DNA of 64,000 nt from Curtobacterium sp. 458 (GTDB taxonomy: Bacteria > Actinomycetota > Actinomycetes > Actinomycetales > Microbacteriaceae). The position numbers and the translations under genes are program-made. The notes beneath the pieces were generated by a model. The model was not told where the DNA came from. It was given only the letters and a program-made list of their open reading frames with translations, and did not search any database. Below, piece by piece: positions 51,484-60,078 of this stretch (positions within the stretch are counted from its first letter, which is position 1; the number at the start of each line of letters is the position of its first letter). The stretch lies in NCBI RefSeq assembly GCF_030406605.1, contig NZ_CP129104.1, forward strand, positions 2,274,026 to 2,338,025. Direction: 5' to 3'.

Positions 51484-52866
51484 GTGCAGCACAGGGGGAC
51501 GGTCCGGACCACCGTCGTCGCGGGGCTCGGCGCGGTGCTCGTGGGCCTGGTCGTCGCCGTCGTCGGCTGGTGGCGGCTCGGGCCCGTCGCGGCTCGGACG
51601 GTGTGGGCCGAGGACGGTGGGGTGTTCCTCCGCGAGCGCGTGGCGGACGGCCCGTGGGACCTCCTGCAGCCGTACGCCGGGTACCTCCACCTCGTGCCGC
51701 GGATCGTGGTCGATGCCGCGTGGACGCTGCCCGTCGAGCGGTACGCGCTCGCGCTGTCGCTGGGTTCCTGCTGCGTCGTCGGGGTGGCCGCTGCGCTCGT
51801 GTTCGTGCTCGCCCGGCAGGTCGTCGGCCCCTGGCCGCTCCGGGCCCTGCTCGCCGCGGTGCCGGCGCTGCTGCCGCTCGCACCGTACGAGATCGCCGGG
51901 AACACCGCGAACCTGCACTGGTTCCTGCTCGCACTCGCACCGTGGGTGTTCGCGTACCGCGCCCGGAGCTGGCGGGCGACGGCCGGCCTCGCCGTCGTCG
52001 CCGCGGCCGTGACGCTCACCGAGCCGCAGACGGTCCTGTTCCTGCCGCTCCTCCTCCTCGCCTGGTTCCCGCGTCCCGCCCGACGAGGCGGACGCCCGGA
52101 CCTGCTGGCGCTGCCCGTCACGGTGGTGGCACTCGGCGGCGCGGCGGCGCAGGTGGTCGTGTCGCTGTCCACCCCGCGGACCCCGGCGTCCGCGACCCCG
52201 CGGCCGCTCGACGTCGTGGCGGGGTTCCTCCTGCAACCCGTCAACGGGCTGTTCCGATCGAGTGCGGGGGACGTCGTCCGGTCGGTCCTCGCGCACGGCT
52301 GGGGGGTCGCGGTCGTGCCGGCACTCGTCGTCGCAGCGCTGCTCGTCGCGGCCGTCGTCGTCGGGCCCACCCGGGCGCGGTGGATCGTGGTCGCCCTGGC
52401 CGGTGCGTCCTTCGCCGTGTGGGTCGCGGCGCTGTACGCGAACGGCGTCGACTCGCCGTGGGCGACGCCCACGCCCGTGCTCGCCGCGGCGCGCCCCCTG
52501 CGCTACGCGGCGGCGAGCGGGCTGCTGCTGCTCTCCTCGGTCGCGACCGCCGCCGGCGTGCTCGTCACGTGGGCCGACGGGCGTGGCGGTCCCCGCAGCG
52601 GACCCCGGCCGGGAGGCACGGCTCGGCTCGTCGGCGCGGCCGTCGGCTGGTGCGCGGTCGCGGTCGTCGTGACCTCGGCGGTCGTCGGGACCGCTCCGCA
52701 GCTCCTCGACCACGCGCAGCCGGCTTCCCGCCGAGCGGCCGGCCCCGAGTGGGCACCCCAGCTCCCCGCGGCGGCGGCCGCCTGCCGTGCGGACCCCGAC
52801 CTCGACGTGGCGCGCGTCCGCACGGCGCCGTGGGGTGCGTCGGTGCCCTGCGAACGGTTGCGCTGA
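51484..52866 (+). CDS. Polytopic membrane protein, possible GT-C-like
   Basis: A 460-residue protein with about ten hydrophobic segments. After the first helix it has ARTVWAEDGGVFLRER and LQPYAGYLHLVPRIV, a placement of acidic residues like that of GT-C glycosyltransferases; NTANLHWFLLALAPW follows. I do not recognise a named family. It stands between two divergent O-antigen-ligase-like genes. Near residue 375 the coding sequence contains a 21-base copy of the dispersed repeat in reverse orientation (52605-52625), read as part of GPRPGGTARL. Leaderless start at GTG 51484. Confidence 0.72.
   Translation: MQHRGTVRTTVVAGLGAVLVGLVVAVVGWWRLGPVAARTVWAEDGGVFLRERVADGPWDLLQPYAGYLHLVPRIVVDAAWTLPVERYALALSLGSCCVVGVAAALVFVLARQVVGPWPLRALLAAVPALLPLAPYEIAGNTANLHWFLLALAPWVFAYRARSWRATAGLAVVAAAVTLTEPQTVLFLPLLLLAWFPRPARRGGRPDLLALPVTVVALGGAAAQVVVSLSTPRTPASATPRPLDVVAGFLLQPVNGLFRSSAGDVVRSVLAHGWGVAVVPALVVAALLVAAVVVGPTRARWIVVALAGASFAVWVAALYANGVDSPWATPTPVLAAARPLRYAAASGLLLLSSVATAAGVLVTWADGRGGPRSGPRPGGTARLVGAAVGWCAVAVVVTSAVVGTAPQLLDHAQPASRRAAGPEWAPQLPAAAAACRADPDLDVARVRTAPWGASVPCERLR
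52605..52625 (-). repeat. Copy of dispersed repeat inside a coding region
   Basis: Its complement matches 6772-6792 and 50037-50057 at 20 of 21 bases. Confidence 0.65.
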
Positions 52867-52925
52867 CGCGGACGCGCGGAGTCGCCCGTCGGCCCGCGCG
52901 GTGGCCGGACCGCCGGCCGGACCGC

Positions 52926-54311
52926 TCAGGCGCGCGGTGCCGGGAGTCGTCGGAAGGCGCGTCGGGCGGGCGGGGTGCGGGGCCCGTCGCCCGTCGACGC
53001 CGGCTCGTCACCGACGAGCACGATGCGCGACTTGATCGCGAGGAGCGCGAAGAGGATCCAGTTCCCCTGGTACAGGAGCCGCGACTCGGCGACCGACTGC
53101 ACGAGCAGCGCGACGACGACGAGGAGCGGGAAGAGCGTCACGGGGTCGAACGGACGCTGCTCGAGGCGAGCGTCGTACCCGATCCGCGTCGCGCCGGCCC
53201 AGCCCCGGTGCAGGGTCGTCAGGGCGTAGATCGCGAAGAGGACGAGACCGATGATGCCCGTCTGCATCCACACGTCGAGGTACGCGTCGTGCGCCTGCAG
53301 GTACGTCACACCCTTGCGGTGTGCGAGGTCGGCGAGGGTCGGGATGCTCGGCCACCAGTAGCCGATCCACCCCCAGCCGACGACCGGGTGCTGGTCGACG
53401 AGTCCGAGGACCTTCGCCCAGATCTCACCGCGGCCCGTCGCGTCCGAGCCCTTGCCGAGGAGCTCCGACACCGCACCGCGCGCGACGAAGGCGACCGCCG
53501 CGAGCACGAGGGCGGCGGCCGCGACGACGAGGTAGCGCGGCGTGCGGCGGTCCGTGGGCGTCCGGCGGATCCAGAGCGCCACGACCAGCACGAGCGCGAC
53601 GACGACCGCGGCCGCGGCGACCGTGGACGACCGGGTGAGGAGGAACACGACGGCGGCGACGACCAGCCACCCGATGGCGCGTGCCCGACGGATGCGACCC
53701 TCGGCGAGCTGCACCCCGACGGCGATCGCCGCGAGCAGGGCCACCATCGCCAGGAGGTTCGCGTTGCCCGGCAGCCCCTGGATGCGGCCACCGGTGAAGA
53801 GCTCGGCGCGCGAGAAGTAGAAGGCGTCCGGGATCTTCGCGTCCCCGTAGTCGGTCCACGCGGGAGCGATCGGGTGCCGGAGCACGACCGCGACGAAGGC
53901 CTCGAAGAGCAGTGACAGCGCGAGGACCCAGCGCATCGCGAGGCTCGTCGCGTCGAGGATGCGGCGCCAGGTCAGGGTCGAGGCGACCGCGAACGCCACC
54001 GCGGCGCAGACGACCTGCACCACGATGCTCGGCAGGGTCGCGTACCGCCAGTGCGACCAGACCAGCGACACCAGGCACCAGGCGAGGAAGAACCACAGCG
54101 ACCGGGGGGTCCGGGTCAGCGGCGGCTTCGCGCGGACGAGGATCGTGATGCCCCAGGCGGCGACGAGCGCCCAGAGGACGCCGGCGCCGACCCAGGTGAG
54201 GGTGTTCGGCACCGCGTCGCCGGCGAACACCACACCGAGCAGGGTGCTCGCGAACGCGAACGCCTCCCGCTCCGGAACCGTCCCTCGAGCCACCGGCCAC
54301 GTGTTCGTCAC
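52926..54311 (-). CDS. O-antigen ligase/polymerase (Wzy_C)-like protein
   Basis: A 461-residue protein with about eleven membrane segments. The Wzy_C loop reads VVGWGWIGYWWPSIPTL, then LQAHDAYLDVWMQTGIIGLV with the conserved His341 of the WaaL family. Proteins of this family join or polymerise lipid-linked glycans outside the membrane. GTG 54311 lies 6 nt after a minus-strand TACCCT box. Paralogous to the protein at 50090-51391. Divergent from manA, with the two -10 boxes 18 bp apart. Confidence 0.84.
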   Translation of the reverse strand: MTNTWPVARGTVPEREAFAFASTLLGVVFAGDAVPNTLTWVGAGVLWALVAAWGITILVRAKPPLTRTPRSLWFFLAWCLVSLVWSHWRYATLPSIVVQVVCAAVAFAVASTLTWRRILDATSLAMRWVLALSLLFEAFVAVVLRHPIAPAWTDYGDAKIPDAFYFSRAELFTGGRIQGLPGNANLLAMVALLAAIAVGVQLAEGRIRRARAIGWLVVAAVVFLLTRSSTVAAAAVVVALVLVVALWIRRTPTDRRTPRYLVVAAAALVLAAVAFVARGAVSELLGKGSDATGRGEIWAKVLGLVDQHPVVGWGWIGYWWPSIPTLADLAHRKGVTYLQAHDAYLDVWMQTGIIGLVLFAIYALTTLHRGWAGATRIGYDARLEQRPFDPVTLFPLLVVVALLVQSVAESRLLYQGNWILFALLAIKSRIVLVGDEPASTGDGPRTPPARRAFRRLPAPRA

Positions 54312-54317
54312 GTCGTC

Positions 54318-54323
54318 AGGGTA
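54318..54323 (-). promoter_or_regulatory. -10 box of leaderless promoter for the ligase-like gene
   Basis: TACCCT on the minus strand, 6 nt, then GTG 54311. Confidence 0.6.
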
Positions 54324-54341
54324 CCGTCGCGCGCCCGCCGG

Positions 54342-54347
54342 TAGGCT
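54342..54347 (+). promoter_or_regulatory. -10 box of leaderless promoter for manA
   Basis: TAGGCT, 6 nt, then ATG 54354. Confidence 0.6.
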
Positions 54348-54353
54348 CGCCGC

Positions 54354-55562
54354 ATGTTCCTCGGCATCACCAACACCCCGCGCGACTACGCGTGGGGGTC
54401 CGTCACCGCGATCCCCGAGCTCCTCGGCCGCACCGTCACCGGCGCACCCCAGGCCGAGCTCTGGCTCGGCGCCCACCCGGGCAGCCCGAGCGTCGTGGTG
54501 AACCCGGCGATGGTCGGGGGAGCCGACACGCTGCTCGACTGGATCGCCGCGGAGCCGGAGGACGCCCTCGGCACGGGGCGCACCGGCCTGCCCTTCCTCC
54601 TCAAGGTCCTCGCCGCGGCCGCCCCGCTCTCGCTGCAGGCGCACCCGACCCCGGAGCAGGCACGCGAGGGCTACGAGCGCGAGGAGGCCGCCGGCGTCCC
54701 GATCGACGACCCGGCCCGGAACTACAAGGACCCGTTCCCGAAGCCCGAGCTCGTCGTGGCGCTGAGCGAGCGCTTCGAGGCCCTGAGCGGCTTCCGCCCG
54801 GTGGCCGAGACGACGGCCGACGTCGAGCGGCTCGACGCGGGCTCCGGCCGTCTCGGCCCGCTCGTCGCGCACCTCGGGCAGGGCCTCGAGGACACCGTGC
54901 GCTGGCTCGAGACCGCCGACGAGGGCGCGCTCGCCGTCGTGCGGGCCGTGAGCGACCTCGCCGCCGCGGTCCCCGACGACGAGGCCGGGCCGAACATCCG
55001 CACGGTCCGCGACCTCGCGGCGGCGTACCCGGGCGACCCCGGCATCGTGGTGTCGCTGCTCATGCACCGCGTGACGCTCCGGACCGGGGAGTCGATGTAC
55101 CTGCCCGCCGGGAACATCCACGCCTACCTCGACGGACTCGGCATCGAGCTCATGGCGCCGTCCGACAACGTCCTCCGCGGGGGGCTGACACCCAAGCACG
55201 TCGACGTGCCGGAGCTCCTGCACGTCCTCGACTTCACCGCGTACCCGGCGCCGGTCCTCGAGCCCGAGCACCTCGCACCAGGGGTCGACCGCTTCGCCCC
55301 CGACGGCGTCGGCTTCGCGCTCGTGCGGGTCACGGGTGACGGCGGCCCGGTCGGGCTCGGCACGGGTGGTGTCGCGCCCCTGGACGGCCCCTCGATCGCG
55401 ATCTGCACCGAGGGCGTGGTGACGCTCGTCGGTGCGACGAGCGCGACGCTGCTCCGCCAGGGCGAGGCCTGCTACGTCACGCCGGACGAGGGCGACGTCA
55501 CGGTCGAGGCCGACGCGGCGTCGGGCCTGACGTCGACGGTGTTCATCGCGACGGGTGCGTGA
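54354..55562 (+). CDS. manA: Mannose-6-phosphate isomerase, class I
   Basis: A 402-residue zinc cupin enzyme that links fructose-6-phosphate to mannose-6-phosphate. DYAWGSVTAIPELL, PFLLKVLAAAAPLSLQAHP (zinc-binding Gln/His), NYKDPFPKPELVVAL and the later YLPAGNIHAYLDGLGIELM, APSDNVLRGGLTPKH blocks are all family signatures. It feeds GDP-mannose synthesis for the mannosyltransferases upstream. Leaderless start at ATG 54354. In mycobacteria manA lies in the same broad neighbourhood as whiB2 and ahcY. Confidence 0.95.
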   Translation: MFLGITNTPRDYAWGSVTAIPELLGRTVTGAPQAELWLGAHPGSPSVVVNPAMVGGADTLLDWIAAEPEDALGTGRTGLPFLLKVLAAAAPLSLQAHPTPEQAREGYEREEAAGVPIDDPARNYKDPFPKPELVVALSERFEALSGFRPVAETTADVERLDAGSGRLGPLVAHLGQGLEDTVRWLETADEGALAVVRAVSDLAAAVPDDEAGPNIRTVRDLAAAYPGDPGIVVSLLMHRVTLRTGESMYLPAGNIHAYLDGLGIELMAPSDNVLRGGLTPKHVDVPELLHVLDFTAYPAPVLEPEHLAPGVDRFAPDGVGFALVRVTGDGGPVGLGTGGVAPLDGPSIAICTEGVVTLVGATSATLLRQGEACYVTPDEGDVTVEADAASGLTSTVFIATGA

Positions 55563-55602
55563 ACACGCACGTCTGACGCCCCTGGGGGACACCCCGGTCC
55601 GC

Positions 55603-55608
55603 TAGCGT
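55603..55608 (+). promoter_or_regulatory. -10 box of near-leaderless promoter for galE
   Basis: TAGCGT, 7 nt, then ATG 55616. Confidence 0.5.
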
Positions 55609-55615
55609 GACGACC

Positions 55616-56584
55616 ATGAGTTGGCTGGTCACCGGCGGTGCCGGGTACATCGGGTCCCACGTCGTCCGAGCGCTGCGGGCGGCGGGCATCGACACCGTCG
55701 CGCTCGACGACCTGTCGAGCGGCTTCCGCGGCTTCGTGCCGGAGGACGTGCCGTTCGTCGAGGGCACGATCCTCGACGGCGACCTCGTGCGCCGGACGCT
55801 CCGGGAGCACGCCGTCACCGGGGTCGTGCACGTCGCCGGCTTCAAGTACGCGGGCGTCTCGGTCGAGCGTCCGCTGCACACGTACGAGCAGAACGTCACG
55901 GGCATGACGACGCTCCTCCGCGCGATGGCGGACGAGGGCGTCACGAAGGTCGTGTTCTCGTCGAGCGCCGCCGTGTACGGCACCCCGGACGTCGACACGG
56001 TCGTCGAGTCGACCCCGAAGGCACCCGAGTCGCCCTACGGCGAGTCGAAGCTCATCGGCGAGTGGCTGCTGCGGGACATGGAGGTCGCCCGCGGCTTCAC
56101 CACGACCTCGCTGCGCTACTTCAACGTCGTCGGCTCCGGCGAGCCGGACCTCTACGACGCCAGCCCGCACAACCTCTTCCCGCTCGTGTTCGACGCGCTG
56201 CTCGCCGGTCGGACCCCGCGGATCAACGGTGACGACTACCCGACCCCGGACGGCACCTGCGTGCGGGACTACGTGCACGTGGCCGACCTCGCGCACTCGC
56301 ACGCCGTGGCCGCGCGCAAGCTCGAGGCGGGGGAGCCGCTCGACCGGGCGTACAACCTCGGCAGCGGCGACGGCGTGAGCGTCCGCCAGATCATGGACGC
56401 GATGGCGAAGGGCACCGGGATCGCCTTCGAGCCCGAGGTCGCTCCGCGGCGCCCGGGTGACCCCGCGCGCATCGTCGCGACGGGCGAGGCGGCGGCCCGT
56501 GACCTCGACTGGGCGATGCGGCACTCCCTGGACCAGATGGTGTCCAGCGCGTGGGAGGCGCGCCGGAGCGTCGCTCGAGCGTGA
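55616..56584 (+). CDS. galE: UDP-glucose 4-epimerase
   Basis: A 322-residue NAD-dependent epimerase. SWLVTGGAGYIGSHVV binds NAD; HVAGFKYAGVSVERPLHTY, SSSAAVYGTP and SPYGESKLIGEW (catalytic Tyr and Lys) follow; RYFNVVGSGEPDLYD and DGTCVRDYVHVADLA are typical of GalE. It interconverts UDP-glucose and UDP-galactose for the glycan. ATG 55616 is favoured over GTG 55607 because of the promoter spacing and the position of the Rossmann motif. Confidence 0.94.
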   Translation: MSWLVTGGAGYIGSHVVRALRAAGIDTVALDDLSSGFRGFVPEDVPFVEGTILDGDLVRRTLREHAVTGVVHVAGFKYAGVSVERPLHTYEQNVTGMTTLLRAMADEGVTKVVFSSSAAVYGTPDVDTVVESTPKAPESPYGESKLIGEWLLRDMEVARGFTTTSLRYFNVVGSGEPDLYDASPHNLFPLVFDALLAGRTPRINGDDYPTPDGTCVRDYVHVADLAHSHAVAARKLEAGEPLDRAYNLGSGDGVSVRQIMDAMAKGTGIAFEPEVAPRRPGDPARIVATGEAAARDLDWAMRHSLDQMVSSAWEARRSVARA

Positions 56585-56693
56585 CCTGATCCGGACCTGG
56601 CGTGTCCCCCGAAACCCGGACAGAACGCGGGCGACACGCCAGGACGGGGGACATGACACGCCGCAACGGTCAGGCGCTTCTATGATCCGCGAC

Positions 56694-56727
56694 TTGACTC
56701 TCGGGAATCACACCGCTGTAATTACAG
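56694..56727 (+). promoter_or_regulatory. Promoter of whiB with palindromic -10 region
   Basis: TTGACT (56694-56699) and TAATTA (56719-56724) spaced by 19 bp form the most canonical promoter of the window. The -10 lies inside the perfect 12-bp palindrome CTGTAATTACAG (56716-56727), a possible operator. The gene has a leader of about 50 nt, unlike most neighbours. Confidence 0.55.
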
Positions 56728-56779
56728 GCAACGACGGCAACCCGTCGTGGTCCGTCACAAGTCGTCAGGGGTGATCAGG

Positions 56780-57103
56780 GTGAACGGTTCCGACTTCAGC
56801 GCCGGTGTTCCGGAGGACTGGCACGTCGACCCGGTGTCGCTCGGCGTCCCGGGCGTCCGCCGCACGGAGACCGACGACGAGGAGAACCCGCTCGCCTGGC
56901 AGGCGGACTCGCTGTGCGCGCAGACCGACCCCGAGGCGTTCTTCCCCGAGAAGGGCGGATCGACGCGTGAGGCGAAGAAGATCTGCACCTCGTGCGAGGT
57001 CCGGGCGCAGTGCCTCGAGTACGCGCTCGAGAACGACGAGCGCTTCGGCATCTGGGGTGGTCTCTCCGAGCGCGAGCGTCGCAAGCTCCGCAAGAGGGCG
57101 TAG
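56780..57103 (+). CDS. whiB: WhiB2/WhmD-type Fe-S transcriptional regulator
   Basis: A 107-residue WhiB protein. The four cysteines that ligate a [4Fe-4S] cluster lie in DSLCAQTD, KKICTSCEVRAQC; the FFPEKGGSTREAK and FGIWGGLSERERRKLRK segments are those of the WhiB2/WhmD subgroup, which controls septation and cell division genes in mycobacteria and streptomycetes. The start is set at GTG 56780 with AGGGG 8 nt upstream; GTG 56771 and GTG 56747 are alternatives. The following genes (glycosyltransferase, DUF5719, DUF3499) are in the usual actinobacterial neighbourhood. Confidence 0.94.
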   Translation: MNGSDFSAGVPEDWHVDPVSLGVPGVRRTETDDEENPLAWQADSLCAQTDPEAFFPEKGGSTREAKKICTSCEVRAQCLEYALENDERFGIWGGLSERERRKLRKRA

Positions 57104-57106
57104 CCG

Positions 57107-57206
57107 CCGGGAGGCACCCTGCGCGACCGGCGCACACCGTGCGGTGATGGCTCCCACAGGTTCACGGCGCGCCGCCGTCCGCGACGGACCGCGTGCCTCC
57201 AGACCG
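57107..57206. repeat. Divergent paired element of the repeat family
   Basis: CCGGGAGGCAC begins 4 nt after the whiB stop and CGTGCCTCCAGACCG lies 75 nt on, just before the next promoter. The arms are imperfect; it could end the whiB transcript. Confidence 0.5.
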
Positions 57207-57212
57207 TAGAGT
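57207..57212 (+). promoter_or_regulatory. -10 box for the giant glycosyltransferase
   Basis: TAGAGT, 10 nt, then ATG 57223, giving an expected leader of only a few bases. Confidence 0.4.
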
Positions 57213-57222
57213 GACGCCCGTC

Positions 57223-60078
57223 ATGCAGCCCAGCGTCTCCCAGCCCCGTGTCACCGCGATCCTCGTCGCCGCCGACGGCGGCGACCACCTCGACCGCACC
57301 CTCGACGCGCTGGCCCGGCAGACCCGCCACCCCGAGGGTCTCGTCGTCGTCGACGCGGGATCGACCGACGGCTCCACGGCGGGACTCGAGTTCGGCGGTT
57401 CGGCCGCTCTGGTCCGCCTGTCGACGCGCCGGACCTTCGTGCAGGCGGTCGCCACGGGCGTCCGCGAGGTCGCTCCAGCCGACGGCGACGGTGGTCCGGC
57501 CGACGAGTGGCTCTGGTTCCTCGGGCACGACAACGCACCGGCTCCCGAGGCGCTGGCCGAACTCCTCACCGCGGTCGAGATCGCGCCGTCCGTCGTGGTC
57601 GTCGGCCCGAAGCTCGTGCACGACGACGACCCCTCCCGCATCCGCGACTTCGGCGAGAGCATGACCAGGACCGGACGGTCCCTCGTGCTCGTGCAGGACG
57701 AACTCGACCAGGGTCAGCACGACCGGTACACCGACGTCCTCGGCGTCGCGGCGGCCGGCATGCTCGTCCGGCGGTCCGTCTGGGAGCAGCTCGGCGGGTT
57801 CGACCCGGCGCTGCCCGACGTCGACGCCGCACTGGACCTCTGCGTACGGGCGCGTCTCGCGGGACACCGCGTGGCGGTGGTCCCGGAGGCCCGGGTCTCG
57901 AGTGCCGGCCCGGTCGAGGAGTTCGGTCGCAAGCGGTTCTCCGAGGGCAAGCGCGTGCGGCTGCACCGTCAGGCGCAGCTCCACCGCCGGCTGACCTACG
58001 CCCCGGCGTGGACCCTCTGGCTGCACTGGCTGACGCTCGTCCCGTTCGCGGTCGCGCGTGCGGTCGGGCACCTCGTCGCGAAGCACCCGGCCGCCGTCAC
58101 GGGCGAGCTCGCCGCCGCCTTCGCGGTCGCGTTCGGGAGCGGGGTCGGACGGGCGCGGAAGGTGCTCGCGCGCAACCGCACCGTCGGGTGGGCCGCGATC
58201 GAGCCGCTCCGCGTGAGCTGGCGCCGCCTGCACGAGCGCCGGACGACGTCCCGCGACGTCGAACTCGCACGCGTCGAGGACGCCCCGATCGCACGCGCCT
58301 CGTTCCTCGGCGACGGCGGGGTCTGGGTGGTGCTCGCCGCGGCCGTGCTGAGCGTCGTGACGCTGTACCCGTTGCTCGGGTCGCCGGCGCTGACCGGTGG
58401 CGGGCTCCTGCCGCTGTCGAGTTCGGTCGGTCGGCTGTGGCAGAACGTCGGCTACGGCTGGCACTCCCTCGGTACCGGCTTCACCGGTCCGAGCGACCCG
58501 TTCACCGCGGTCGTCGCGGTCCTCGGCTCGATCACGTTCTGGTCGCCGTCGACCTCGGTCGTGCTCGTCATGCTGCTCGCGTTCCCGGTGTCCGCGCTCG
58601 GCGCGTGGTTCGCCGTGCGCAAGGTCACGACCCGGACCTGGGTGCCGGTGATCGGCGCAGCGCTGTACACGATCGCGCCGACGCTCGTCGGGGCGGTCAC
58701 GAGCGGGCACCTCGGTGCCGTCATCGCGCACCTGACGCTGCCGTGGCTGTTCCTCGCGCTCCTCGAGGCCCACCGGTCGTGGGCGTGGGCCGCCGGCGCC
58801 GCCATCCTCTTCGCGGTCGTCGCCGCCTCGGCGCCGTCCCTGCTCCCGGTGCTCCTGCTGACGTGGCTCGTCGCACTGGTCGTCGGCTGGCGGCGGGCAC
58901 ACCGCCGCATCTTCATCCCGGTGCCGGCCGCGGTCCTGTTCCTGCCGCTGCTCCTGGCGCAGGTGGCCAGGGGCAACCCGCTCGCCGTCCTCGCCGACCC
59001 CGGCGTGCCGTCCGCGACCCGCGCGCCGTCGGCGTTCCAGCTCGCCATCGGGCAGCCCGTGCCGGACTGGAGCGGCTGGCTGCCGCACACCGAGTCGCTC
59101 GCCCTCGTCGCGTGGGTGCTGCCGGTCGTCATGGCCGTCCTGGCGCTCCCGGTGGCGGTCGCGGCACTCGGCGCGATGCTCGGGCACCGCTGGGCCGTCG
59201 CGGGCGCCGCGCTCGTCGTCGGCCTGCTCGGGTACGCCACGGCCTTCGGCGCCACGCAGCTCACGGTCACGGGCGTCGGCTCCACGACCACCATCGTCTG
59301 GCCAGGGAGCGGGCTGAGCGTGTACTGGCTCGGCATCGTCGCAGCTGCCTGCATCGGCCTCGACGTGCTGCCGAGACTCGCTCCGGTCGCGGGGCTCGTG
59401 GCGACGGTCCTCGCCGGCGTGACCGTCGCACCGGCGTTCGCCGCGTTCTACCTGCAGACCGCCACCATCCAGCCGACGAGCGGGCGCGTGCTCAGTGCCT
59501 ACGTCAACGCCGAGGCACAGGCGAACCCGGACGTCGGCACGCTCGTCGTCGACCCGCAGCCCGACGGCTCGCTGTCCGTCTCGCTCGAACGCGGGCAGGG
59601 CTCCACGCTCGACGACCAGTCGACGCTGGACTCGACGGCGCTGACCCTCAGCCGTTCGGGGGAGCAGCTCACGACGCTCGCGGGCAACCTCGCGAGCCGC
59701 AGCGGCTACGACCCCCGCCCGGCGCTCCGCTCGCTCGGGATCAGCTTCGTGCTGCTCGACGACGCCGGTTCCGACCCGCTGGCGCAGACCGTGCACGACC
59801 GCGCCGCGGGGGCGATCGGCCAGAACGCGCTCTTCACGAGCATCGGCGAGACCACGAACGGCCAGCTGTTCCACTTCGACGGCGAGGTCGACCGGACCTC
59901 CACCGGCTCCGCGGCCGCCCAGGCCACGCACGTCGCCTACCTCGTCGTCCTCGGCGTGGTGTTCGGCGCCGCAGCGTTGCTCGCGGTGCCCACCGCACCC
60001 CGCCGGCGCCGCGCCACCTCGAACCGCATCGAGGCCGAGGAACCCGCGACCACCTTCGACGAGGAGCGTGACGAATGA
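57223..60078 (+). CDS. Large GT2-domain membrane glycosyltransferase
   Basis: A 951-residue protein. Residues about 8-230 form a family 2 domain (VTAILVAADGGDHLDRTLD, VVDAGSTDGS, FLGHDNAPAPEALAEL, GGFDPALPDVDAALDLCVRA), followed by a basic region, about fourteen membrane segments (about 365-730), an extracytoplasmic domain (about 750-890) and a last helix. The DXD position reads GHDNAP, so metal binding may differ. Similar giant proteins stand beside whiB2 and DUF5719 in many actinobacteria; the substrate is not known. The stop overlaps the DUF5719 start (ATGA), so the two are made together. Confidence 0.85.
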   Translation: MQPSVSQPRVTAILVAADGGDHLDRTLDALARQTRHPEGLVVVDAGSTDGSTAGLEFGGSAALVRLSTRRTFVQAVATGVREVAPADGDGGPADEWLWFLGHDNAPAPEALAELLTAVEIAPSVVVVGPKLVHDDDPSRIRDFGESMTRTGRSLVLVQDELDQGQHDRYTDVLGVAAAGMLVRRSVWEQLGGFDPALPDVDAALDLCVRARLAGHRVAVVPEARVSSAGPVEEFGRKRFSEGKRVRLHRQAQLHRRLTYAPAWTLWLHWLTLVPFAVARAVGHLVAKHPAAVTGELAAAFAVAFGSGVGRARKVLARNRTVGWAAIEPLRVSWRRLHERRTTSRDVELARVEDAPIARASFLGDGGVWVVLAAAVLSVVTLYPLLGSPALTGGGLLPLSSSVGRLWQNVGYGWHSLGTGFTGPSDPFTAVVAVLGSITFWSPSTSVVLVMLLAFPVSALGAWFAVRKVTTRTWVPVIGAALYTIAPTLVGAVTSGHLGAVIAHLTLPWLFLALLEAHRSWAWAAGAAILFAVVAASAPSLLPVLLLTWLVALVVGWRRAHRRIFIPVPAAVLFLPLLLAQVARGNPLAVLADPGVPSATRAPSAFQLAIGQPVPDWSGWLPHTESLALVAWVLPVVMAVLALPVAVAALGAMLGHRWAVAGAALVVGLLGYATAFGATQLTVTGVGSTTTIVWPGSGLSVYWLGIVAAACIGLDVLPRLAPVAGLVATVLAGVTVAPAFAAFYLQTATIQPTSGRVLSAYVNAEAQANPDVGTLVVDPQPDGSLSVSLERGQGSTLDDQSTLDSTALTLSRSGEQLTTLAGNLASRSGYDPRPALRSLGISFVLLDDAGSDPLAQTVHDRAAGAIGQNALFTSIGETTNGQLFHFDGEVDRTSTGSAAAQATHVAYLVVLGVVFGAAALLAVPTAPRRRRATSNRIEAEEPATTFDEERDE

